Below are positions 55,726-64,000 of a stretch of 64,000 nucleotides of DNA, in pieces. Made by a program: the position numbers and the translations under genes. The stretch's first letter is position 1. Each line of letters starts with the position of its first letter. Under the pieces are notes generated by a model. That model did no database searches. It worked only from the letters and a program-made list of their open reading frames with translations, and had not been told where the DNA came from. The DNA comes from Apoda limacodes (Eukaryota > Arthropoda > Insecta > Lepidoptera > Limacodidae). The stretch is taken from contig OX291545.1 of NCBI GenBank assembly GCA_946406115.1, forward strand, positions 3,224,001 to 3,288,000. Direction: 5' to 3'.

Positions 55726-56649
55726 CTGACACAAACACAATACTATATTCACACTCTTGAATCTTATTTCATAGCAACAGAACTTATTGTTGTCTAAACG
55801 AACAGTTCCAGTCATGGGGTCCGCACCTAAGTTATTCTAACGAGTTCCAATTTCAAGTTCGAATTTTTAAAACCAATTGCATTTTATAGGTGAGCGTGAC
55901 AGGATAATTTAAGAAAGGAAGAGTTTTGGCCGCCATTTTTGGTATGTTTTGTTTTTTTTTTTGCAACAAGCTGCCTAACTGCATGCAATTTAGGTTGCCG
56001 GTTATTGTTTTTGCTAAAGTTAATTTTTTGCGAAGCTTTGTAATATCGTGTAGTATTCAATGATAATGATGTTTTGTATTTATAATTATTACTTGGGAGT
56101 TGTAGATAAGATACAATTCACGAACGTTTTCGATTTAATTACACCCTTTAAATGTTATGCGATTTTTTACTTTTGTTTTTAGTTTTAATGGGAGTTACGA
56201 GTTTTTTTTTGTGACTGAATTTTAAGTAGTAGCATAAAAAGGGCATAATATGATCTTTCAGCAGAGATATATCTATAACTATTGAACGTATTTGAATGAT
56301 ACTCAAAAGATCACACAATACAACAAAAGTCAAGGCTGGAGGTCGTGACGGAGCCCAAAACATGGTTGCATATACTTATATAGGTACTTTATCTAAAGAT
56401 TTTTTAAAAGTACTTTAAAAAGTGTATTTAGCTGGTTAAAGCTCAACATATGAAACAATGTACATACATCAGTCTAGGTCGTGACGTGACGAAGAGATAT
56501 ATTTATGTAAGCTTTTATTACAATTTTTAAACAATTTGTTTTAGTAATTGTCGCATTTCCTATGTATCTTGGAACTAGGAACTTAATTTATCGTCTCTTT
56601 CTTGTGCTTCGGTTCTATATTTATTCATCACGCATGTTAACATACAATA
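55726..56649. other. AT-rich non-coding DNA
   Basis: Nothing recognised. Confidence 0.5.
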
Positions 56650-57130
56650 CTAGCTTTTCCTGCGGCTCCGCCTGCGCTTAATTAAGTTGAAGGCGTTGGA
56701 TATCAACTTCCTGCCAATCCCTAACAAGTTGGATATCAACTTCCTGCAACTCCTTAACACGTTGGATATAAACTTCCTGCAACTCCTTAACAAGTTTGAT
56801 ATCAACTTTCTGCAAATCCTTAACAAGTAGGATATAAACTTCCTGCAACTCCTTAACAAGTTGGATATCAATCTCTATTATCTACTGTAAGCTATAGCTG
56901 TTTGTCAGCGCGGAATTCGTTTATAGTTATTCTTACTGGAACTTTTGAATTTTCCTGGATAAAACCTATGTCCCCTTAAAAATCTCTGTGCTGAGCTCAC
57001 TTTGTTGCTTCACAGCGACGTTAAGCATTAAAGAATAAAAAATCGGTTATTTTTATTTCTGCGGGAATCCTTAAATTTTCCAGGAAAAAGTATTTTATGT
57101 ACTTTTCCGTATCTTTGGTTTTGGTTGCTC
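56650..57130 (-). mobile_element. Helitron-like remnant carrying a minisatellite
   Basis: ACTAGCTTTTCCTGCGGCTC followed by CGCCTGCGC is the reverse complement of a worn Helitron-like 3' end (CTAGT on the minus strand). Further right, TTTTCCTGGATAAAACCTAT and TCTGCGGGAATCC..TTTTCCAGGA are typical body words of this repeat class. The 5' end could not be placed. A 33-bp array fills 56692-56875 near the 3' end. Confidence 0.45.
56692..56875 (-). repeat. 33-bp minisatellite, ~5.5 copies
   Basis: The unit AAGTTGGATATCAACTTCCT followed by GCAACTCCTTAAC is repeated with few changes. On the minus strand it translates as an 11-residue repeat (LLRSCRKFISN), explaining the 73-residue frame at 56650-56871. 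Confidence 0.9.
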
Positions 57131-57816
57131 CGTAGCGAAGTTAAGCAATAACAATCCAGCAAGCTATCAGAAATATACACATTAGATATATATTACGGAT
57201 TTTGCGATTAAAGCCAGGTATTCATTAGGCAACATTAGGCTTAAGGAGTTTAAGGCTAAGTTGTTAGCATTGCTTCTCAAGGCAACTCTCGGCGCTTAAT
57301 TTCAATTTTGCTGTAATTTTAGCAAACAAATAAACCTCTTATAATATATTTCTATACCACAAAATCGTATAGTTTTATTAAGATTGCTCATTACCAAATG
57401 TTATTGCAACATAGGTATTTAAAAGTGTTGGCTTTTTTACAAGATAATTTTAAGTTTGTCGTGCGATTGGAATTAGGATTGTCGTCAAGAGTCAGCCCCC
57501 AGAACGTGTTCGTGCTGATCGAGTCACAGAAAGAATTTTTCCTGTTAAAGCGACGACGCTCGCTATTTTTTCGTGGAAGACGGAAAACGCACGGTACCGT
57601 TATACCTATATGGTTTTATACTTTTTGTTTTAGAGTTCAGGAGCACCACAATTAGTACCTATTGCATTATGGCCAGGTTTCGATATGGTGTAAACGTAAT
57701 ATGTAGGTATAAAGCATAGCTGTGCCGCCACCTCTGCCCGCTCTAAAGATGTTTAAGAGAGAATTTTTAAATTTAGACTATCTGTTAATCAAGGATACCT
57801 ATAAGCTATTCCTAGC
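57131..57816. other. Non-coding DNA with an ambiguous exon candidate
   Basis: Around 57490-57545 both strands are open: plus gives NVFVLIESQKEFFLLKRR after a CAG, minus gives NSFCDSISTNTFWGLTLDD after TTTAACAG. Neither has a recognised homologue. Confidence 0.3.
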
Positions 57817-57888
57817 AGAGCGTACTGACACAGCGCAGAGTGTACTGACACAGAGCAGAGTGTACCGACACAGCGCTGAGTGTACCGA
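57817..57888 (+). repeat. 20-bp minisatellite, ~3.6 copies
   Basis: AGAGTGTACTGACACAGCGC-type units repeat with CGTACT/TGTACT/TGTACC variants. Confidence 0.85.
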
Positions 57889-58170
57889 TATGCAACGGCG
57901 GCGGGTTTTATATCTGCGTTATGAACATTTTTTAACTTTCGAAGCTAACAACTCACAAAATATAAATTTTGGAGACAAAGTTTCTTAGAACCTTAAGAAA
58001 ATTTTCAGTTCCTCATCTTACCTACATAATGGGGTGCGCAAAAAAAAATATTTTTTAATCACTCAGTTCAATTTATAAAGAGCTACACCTAAAAATGTTT
58101 TCTCCAATTTCCATAACATATCGATATAAAGTCAAAAGAGAAATATGTGTAAAATTTCATTTAAAACAAT
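57889..58170. other. Non-coding spacer
   Basis: AT-rich, with an A-rich run near 58040. Nothing recognised. Confidence 0.5.
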
Positions 58171-58743
58171 GACTGCTAAAGGCTGGTGACGAGCCGAAAG
58201 CCACTACTGCTGAAGTCTGGAGACGAACGAAAGCAATGACTGTTGAAGTCTCGCGACAAACGGAAGCAATGACTGTTGAAGTCTGGCGACGAACGGAAGC
58301 CACGACTGCTGAAGTCTGGAGACGAACGAAAGCAATGACTGTTGAAGTCTCGCGAAGAGCGGAAGCCACGACGCTTAAGTCTGGAGACGAACAAAAGCAA
58401 TGACTGTTGAAGTCTGGCGACGAACGGAAGCCACGACTGCTGAAGTCTGGTGACGAACGAAAGCAATAACCGTTGAAGTTTATCGACGAACGGAAGCAAT
58501 GACTATTGAAGTCTGGCGACGAACGGAAGCAATACTGTTCAAGTCTGGTGACCAGCAGCAGCATTGACAGCTGAAGTCTGGTGACGAGCAGAAGCAATGA
58601 CTGCTGAATTCTGGTGACGAACGGAAGCCACAACTCCTGACGTCTGGAGATGAACAGAAGCAATGACTGTTGAAGTCTTGTGACAAGTGAAAACAATGAC
58701 TGCTGAAGTCTGGTGATGAACGGAAGTCGCGACCCCTGAAGTC
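58171..58743 (-). repeat. 33-bp minisatellite, ~17 copies, open in all minus-strand frames
   Basis: The unit GACTGCTGAAGTCTGGTGAC followed by GAACGGAAGCAAT is repeated about 17 times, nearly all units exactly 33 bp. In the left half, units ending CCAC and CAAT tend to alternate, suggesting a 66-bp dimer. Since 33 is three times eleven and the unit lacks stops on the minus strand, frames of 179, 107, 68 and 68 residues arise in all three phases (SSPDFSS-, VTRLQQS- and RQTSTV-type peptides). No start context, flanking domain or signal supports translation. Confidence 0.9.
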
Positions 58744-59924
58744 AAGTAGCTACCTACACTTTACAACTGTACCTTTTAACAACGTTTAGTTCAATGTTCA
58801 GTCAATTTTTGTCTTGTAATTAAAAGGGAATGCAATGTAGAATTTTAGTTAGACGTATTAGCATCAAGGGTCTGAGTTATATTCCTTATTGTTATGGTAT
58901 TAGTTAAGAAGGGCTCACTCTTTTACGTTTGTCTACAACTATGATAACGCGAGAGGTGGTGGGAAAGTGAACTTTTTTACGGAACCTTTCTTTGGTAGAG
59001 CACTGAGAAAATATAATTGGCATCACACTTACTCGTAAACAGTGTCATTACATCTTTATTACTCCCGAGGGTTTTTTCTTTGTAAAATTTACTTTTCTCA
59101 AGGCAAAGCGCGGGTTTATATATCTCACGGGTGGTAATGATGCGCCTATTGTACCAAGTATGTATAAAAGCTGTCTGTTTAAAATATGAACTACGCGCAC
59201 ACAACAAGTAATTTCTCATTACAAGTTTTTACTTCAGCCAGAACTTACATTACAAATTTATTAAAAATTACAAATTCTCTAGATATCAATATATTCTCTG
59301 GCTGTGGCGTTGTTTTCTTTAGGTACTTCTATTCCCACCTTTTGAATCGTGTTTAAGTGAGTTTATTTATTTATTTACCTTATATCTAATACCTTTAAAA
59401 GAGTAATTTTTGTATATATATATATATTTATAATCTAATATTCCCGAGGAACGGCTCTAACGATTTTCATGTAATTTATGTAATGTAATTTATCTGGGGG
59501 GTTTCGGGGGCGATAAATCGATCTAGCTAGATTTAATTTTCAGGAAACGTCGTTATTTACTCCTTTCCACCCTGAATAAAAAAATGTACTATTAATAATT
59601 TACAGTCTGTTAAGGTCAAGACTTAGTAATTAATATTTAAAATATTAAAAAATACGCTAACGGACACACAAAACTGTATCAAAGTTCAGGATTACTTACA
59701 AATATTTTTTTTTCGTAAGTATTAAAACGTTTTAAATTTACATAAATAAAAAAGCTAAGACTGGCCATTAATCATAAAAAAATGGAACTGCAATAAAACA
59801 ACATATTATTACCGAAAAAAGAAATTTCACGCGTGGTCTCAAATAGGCTGGGATCAATGAACGATTTTTAAATATAAACCAGTGTAGGTTTCTAGAGTGT
59901 AAAGAAGGTTTGTAGAGACAGGTT
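58744..59924. other. AT-rich non-coding DNA
   Basis: Nothing recognised. A short ATATATAT run is at 59414-59428. Confidence 0.55.
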
Positions 59925-60750
59925 CTTACAAAAGAACACATGATACTGGCAGAACTCGAGTAACCACCCGTCGTGATGACCGATTTATTGTGTCAACTTC
60001 CTTGCGAAATATTTTCTTCATGTCAGTTAACATCAAAACGGAGCTGAATGAAGTGAGTGGAGTAAATGTCAGTGCACGAACAATAAGAAGGAGGCCAAAA
60101 AGAAGGGGCTATCACGCCCTTTAGACCACCAAATTGTCCAAATTTATCTGTAGCTAACAAACAAGCTGGCTTAAGATTTGCGCGTTAACACCCTAATTGG
60201 TTTGAAGAGCAATGGGCCAGGTTATTCACCGATGACTTTAGGACATGTTTATATGGCGCAGATGGTCGCAGAAGAGTTAATCGTCAACGTGGGGAGAGAT
60301 GTGCACAAAGTTACATTGAGGAGCATGTTCCTTTTGGAGGCGATTCGTGTATGCTCTGGGGTGGCATAGCGATGAACGGCCGAACGAAACGTGTGTTCAT
60401 CGACATGAAAACGGTAACAGCGGTGATTTGATGGCGCATCGCTATATAACAGAGGTTTTAGAAGGTCACGTGGTACCTTACATGAGATTCATAGGCGAAA
60501 ATTTTATTCGCATGCAAGATAATGCCCGACCGCACGCCGCTGCACAAGTTCGACAATATTGCGAAGAGGTCGGGATACAACTATGAACTGGCTAGCACAC
60601 AGCCTGGACCTTAATCCCATCGAGCACGTTTGGGACAATTTAAATAGAGTTGTATATGCGAGAAATCCTGTGCCCACAACAGTGGCAGCACTATGGGCGC
60701 GTTCGTTTTGGGATGCAGAATCATTATTTTGTCCGTTCGTTTAGCATTGG
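59925..60750 (+). pseudogene. Tc1-like DD34E transposase, frameshifted
   Basis: The N-terminal piece reads GRTRVTTRRDDRFIVSTSLR and NVSARTIRRR (helix-turn-helix region). The middle piece (about 60220-60420) is open as LFTDDFRTCLYGADGRRRV, FGGDSCMLWGGIAMNGRT and RVFIDMKT. The C-terminal piece has RYITEVLEGHVVPYM, MQDNARPHAA and (after a shift near 60578) DLNPIEHVWDNLNR. The first Asp (60231), second Asp (60518) and Glu (60622) are all kept, with 34 residues between the last two when the shift is read through. Tc1/mariner enzymes cut and paste DNA with this triad. Frameshifts and an insertion near 60420-60440 inactivate it. No terminal inverted repeats were identified. Confidence 0.85.
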
Positions 60751-61059
60751 TATCAAAAATATAAAAATTTTAGTATCATCTGTGACAAACTGTCATGCGT
60801 TCTTTTACGATATATTTGTTATTTTTGTCACTCTTGCCACCGAAAAATGAAACTTTAGACCCATGTCTGGAGGTGGGGTTTTTGTGTTAATCTGTCAAAC
60901 TGCCTATACATATTCATTGTTTATGTTAGTGTATGTGTGTTTTATCGTAGTGTGTGTACGTCAACCGTTTGTTTTGCAAGTTTTGTAAACAAAAATTTTG
61001 TTTAAATGTTTTAAAAGCTATACGAACGGAAGGTGTCGGTGGTAAAACTGGCGTTATCA
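60751..61059. other. Flank of the Tc1-like remnant
   Basis: Probably includes the lost 3' end of the transposon. No inverted repeat was found by eye. Confidence 0.4.
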
Positions 61060-61290
61060 AAAGTGTGAAAAGTTTAATGAAAAAAAGCTATTACAAAATT
61101 GATGAATACAGAAAAGATAAAAATGGAAAAAGAATTTAATTTGTATTTGTATTGGGGCATTTGAAATATTTTTTAAATAAAAACATTGTATATTACTACC
61201 TAGTGTAAGGCTATATTTATTTTTATATGATGTATAAAAGATTAACTGCTGAGTTTATTGCCAGTTATTCTCGGCAGTAAAGCATTACGA
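61060..61290 (+). pseudogene. Possible LINE C-terminal and 3' UTR fragment
   Basis: VIKSVKSLMKKSYYKIDEY near 61047-61103 resembles the last residues of the LINE at 48.2-48.7 kb (FKSFIKQVLCKKAYYNISDY). CTGAGTTTATTGCCAGTTATTC at 61251 onward recalls its 3' UTR (TTTCTTGCCGGATTCTTCTC). Both are weak, but they occur in the right order and spacing. Confidence 0.4.
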
Positions 61291-61764
61291 ACTTTCCATT
61301 CTACTCCTCTTATATTTTGTTCCTTTACTACACACATTGTAACTAGTACAATCGAAGTTTTATTGCAGTTGCTTGAGTGTGTCATGCTCTCTCAAATTGT
61401 CTCTGCGGTGGTGGCATGTGCGTCGGGTCATTACGTTCCCTAAAACATGGTTGAGCTAAGCGATAGCTGATTCATTGTTATACTCGTGAACGGGTGCCGC
61501 CTGTGGAGACTGCTCTGCTCTTGCAAACTTCTTTGTATCCTTGTATTTAGTCTTACTTTTTGTTTTGTTTATCGATACTGTAAGACATTGATTATTAGTG
61601 ATGAATACATAAACTGTCTTTTTTTTATATTTTATAATTAGATACTTTTATGTTGTGCTTGTGCATTTCTTGTTTTTTATGTTTGTAATGGAAAGTGTCC
61701 TAAGATAGGGAGGGCATTTTTCAACATTTTAAGTGGACGCTGTAAGAGAAAGGGAGAAAAGAAA
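61291..61764. other. Non-coding DNA, nothing recognised
   Basis: A 61-residue frame to 61443 has no domain. No other feature was seen. Confidence 0.45.
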
Positions 61765-61910
61765 TGCCCTTGCTGAGTTTCTTGCCGGTTCTTCTCAGTA
61801 CAAGGTTTCCCGCCCTATTGAATTACGAACCGATAGCGTAGTGACATTTATAAGTGCTCAATTATTGTAGCCTAAATTGAATAAATGTAATTGAATTTGA
61901 ATTAAAAGAA
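61765..61910 (+). repeat. LINE 3' UTR fragment with TTGAAT tail
   Basis: GCTGAGTTTCTTGCCGGTTC, then TTCTCAGTA, and at the end GAATAAATGTAATTGAATTT with GAATT. The word order matches the 3' UTR of the 48.1-49.0 kb LINE family. No coding part is attached. Confidence 0.55.
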
Positions 61911-62869
61911 AAAAAGTGTGCTTAAACTGTTCAATTTTAATGTTAAAACTAACTTTTGTATTAAACAAATTTTTGTTACATTTATCGTTTTTGTTACAAA
62001 AAAATTAATGGTCGTTTCCAGTAAACAAACTGAAACTTAAGGATATGATACTAGGCTGTTTTAAAGGTAACGAACCAATCTATAGTTTTCAATTTAAATT
62101 CGTATGAAAAGTTTGCATACTTGGTTAAAATATTTGTTTCAAAGTTGTCTTGTACTTTGATGCAGTTTATGTGTTCGTCAGTGTATAAATGATGGCCGCT
62201 TAAAAATTGGTACGTACGTAAATTGTCCCTCAAAATAAGCTAACACGTGTTTCGGGATTTGGGGACGGAAAAATGTAGGACTTTATAATAATATAAGACA
62301 ATAATCCTTCACGTCATCGTCGCAGCGGCAGCGGTCCAACAGAATGGTACCTGCGGGAAAAAAATATAATATCACAATCGTTGTCTACAGTCATTTTTTG
62401 TCCGTAGTATCGGCATAAAAATTTAGGTTTCTAATTAGAGCTAAAACGCTCATGGACTTACATCAAATCATCAACATTTAAACATCAATATCTGCTTCAC
62501 TAGTGAGCATGAGACACCTTTTTCTAACTTTTACTTTTGAAACTACATAATACCTAGTTATTTTGCACACTCTTTTGACTTTTTTTCTTTCTGTCACAAA
62601 AAGCAATTAAAGCAGGGTTGTATTTTTGCTTCACAGGAATCCTCACCCACGTTGAAGCTAATATCGCCTAAGGTAAGTCTATAACGAAACTTTGAGGCTG
62701 TCAAACAAAATAAACCTGCTTTAGTTTTTCATAACTTTTTTTTTTCTTTTGCTGCAAGTTCTTGTAACTGGTGTCGTAGGTAATAATGTATAAGCATGCA
62801 TTGTTTTACCATTGTTAATCGATTTCTTACATTGCAAAATAACAAAAAATAACCGCTGAGAAAAACAGC
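61911..62869. other. AT-rich non-coding DNA
   Basis: Nothing recognised. Ends at a long T run that belongs to the LINE poly(A) tail. Confidence 0.55.
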
Positions 62870-64000
62870 TTTTTTTTTTTTTTATATACCACTAAGGTGG
62901 CAAACAAGCTTACGGTCCGCCTGATGGTAAGCGGTCACCGTAGCCTATGGACGCTTGCAACACCAGGGGTATCACTTGCGCGTTGCCGACACTTCAGAAA
63001 TCTAATAACTTCTTTCTTGAAGAACTCTATACTGTAGTCCTTGCAGAAAACCTTCCACAACTTAAGCGTTCGCGGGAGGAAGTTTCTCTGAAACCGCATT
63101 GTACGTGACCATTTAGGTTCTAAAGTGTGAGAATGAATTCCCTGCCCATGGCGAGCGGTGCGATGGTAGAAAGTAGCCGTGGGCATCATTTCGAACAATT
63201 CCTCAGAACACAACCCATTGTACAAGCGGTAGAACACACAGAGGGAGGCAAAGTCACTCCTCAGACTTAAGAGCCCGATACCGCAAGTGAGTTTGGAATC
63301 GTCGAGAATTCTCACAGCCCGTCGTTGAACCGAGTCAAAAGGGCCAAGCTGGTATCCGGGTGCACCTGCCCAGAGATGGCAGCAGTACTACCATATGGGG
63401 CCGAACTTGCGACTTATAAAGTAACAACCTTTGCCCCGACGTGAAATACTGCCTCGCTCTGTTGAGTACACCTAGTTTTTTGGACGCCAGCTTCACCACC
63501 TTATCTTGTAAATGATCTCGGGACTGAACATCGCTGGAGATGACGACACCAAGGATCCCAATGCTCTTGGAGATGGAGGGGGAGTGTTCTGGAATTGTGG
63601 GACTACAGTGAATGGAGTTTTCTTAGCGGTGAACGCGCACACTTGTGTCTTTGTAGGGTTGAATCGGACCAAGTTTACCCGTCCCTAGTCAGAGACCTGA
63701 GACAGTGTGGTCTCGATTTGAGACACAAGTTCTCCGCGGTTTTCCTCCACAACGGAACGAGGGATGTTTGCACGACCCGTGTAAAAAGCGTCTCCAGTAC
63801 TATCATCTGCATAGCAATGTATGTTGTTGATGTCCAACATGTCATTAAAATGCAGTAGAAACAGCGTAGGAGACAGCACAGAGCCTTGCGGGACACCAGC
63901 ATTAATGTCCATGCTATCAGAGCAACTACCGTCAACTACGGTTCGTATGCGTCTGCCGGCCAAAAAGCTAGCCACCCATTTGCACAAACCCTCGGGCACT
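62870..64000 (-). pseudogene. Jockey/CR1-like LINE, 3' half, truncated by the window edge
   Basis: On the minus strand from 64000: CKWVASFLAGRRI, GVPQGSVLSPTLFLLHFNDM and IHCYADDS (RT motifs with the YADD catalytic pair intact), then TGRANIPRSVVEENRGELV. Frameshifted pieces follow (FNPTKTQVCAFTAKKTPF; HLWAGAPGYQLGPFDSVQRR), then the C-terminal frame 62935-63315 (RILDDSKLTCG, LCVFYRLYNGLCSEELFEMM, HTLEPKWSRTMRFQRNFLPR). The 3' UTR has GATGGTAAGCGGTCACCG, and a poly(A) tail (T run at about 62870-62882) closes it. The element copies itself by target-primed reverse transcription. This copy has several frameshifts between 63316 and 63684. Its 5' half lies outside the window. Confidence 0.85.
63685..63999 (-). 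CDS. RT palm fragment of the LINE (105 residues, open to the window edge)
   Basis: This is the open RT part, with GVPQGSVLSP and YADD about 26 residues apart as in jockey-type enzymes. The frame is still open at the edge, so the start is outside. It ends at TTLSQVSD followed by a stop. The catalytic Asp pair is intact, but the downstream domain is out of frame. Confidence 0.75.
   Translation of the reverse strand: MPEGLCKWVASFLAGRRIRTVVDGSCSDSMDINAGVPQGSVLSPTLFLLHFNDMLDINNIHCYADDSTGDAFYTGRANIPRSVVEENRGELVSQIETTLSQVSD

Noticed and set aside
56650..56871. 73-residue repetitive minus-strand protein
   Set aside because: Direct translation of the 33-bp array inside a Helitron-like remnant.
58157..58745. 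Frames of 179, 107, 68 and 68 residues on the minus strand
   Set aside because: All are translations of a 33-bp tandem repeat without stops, in three phases; no evidence favours any one as a gene.
1..64000. tRNA, rRNA or other structured RNA genes
   Set aside because: I looked for A/B-box-like words and cloverleaf pairings by eye and found none I would defend; a covariance-model scan would be needed to exclude them.
1..64000. LTR retrotransposon or endogenous virus
   Set aside because: No paired long direct repeats with TG..CA ends, primer-binding site or gag/pol/integrase motifs were seen; the only long direct repeat is the 5.26-kb tandem duplication.

Overview
This window looks like nuclear DNA from an insect, most likely a moth or butterfly. 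That is an inference from repeat content: non-autonomous Helitrons opening with the motif TACTAATAT..TAAATGCG, RTE and jockey/CR1-type LINEs, the 'AAAGGAGGAGGTTCTCAATTCG'-class dispersed repeat (positions 6303-6324), and a dispersed repeat with the core GCCCCAAAGTAAGC. The DNA is AT-rich and holds no intact bacterial-style gene, no operon, and no rRNA or tRNA gene that I can see. Almost all long open frames belong to decayed transposons or to tandem arrays whose unit is a multiple of three.

Layout. 1-14 kb: AT-rich DNA with an inverted-repeat pair (1050-2515), several minisatellites (24-bp unit at 3781; 31-bp unit at 5014), a foldback-like repeat (6240-6890), an RTE fragment (8826-9235), a GC-rich inverted-repeat element (9518-9801) and a minus-strand Helitron (11109-11649). 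14.9-25.4 kb: a near-identical tandem duplication of about 5.26 kb joined at a 7-bp microhomology. Each unit carries a 433-bp Helitron, an unassigned GC-rich block and the 3' part of an RTE retrotransposon; only the second copy continues into the RTE endonuclease region. 28.07-31.13 kb: a 3.06-kb DNA transposon with 31-bp terminal inverted repeats, repeated subterminal GGGAAC motifs and a decayed protein with a DDVSRMCPGKKDC motif. I cannot assign its superfamily; it is the best candidate here for something poorly described. 32-45 kb: hairpins and inverted repeats, a G-rich palindromic locus, a CG/CA tract, and three LINE fragments of one jockey/CR1-like family. 46-50 kb: two opposed pogo-like transposase remnants, a 3'-complete LINE fragment and a short RT fragment. 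51-64 kb: minisatellites, the only convincing host-gene piece (a minus-strand terminal exon, 52454-52645, with splice acceptor, stop, poly(A) signal and a possible PDZ-ligand C-terminus), a 341-bp palindromic MITE, another RTE fragment, a degenerate Tc1-like DD34E transposase, and a jockey/CR1-like LINE running off the right edge.

The elements do not form a pathway. The window reads as intronic and intergenic DNA shaped by successive insertions, with one host gene on the minus strand probably extending rightward from 52.4 kb. Family assignments come from recognising motifs by eye; no searches were run.
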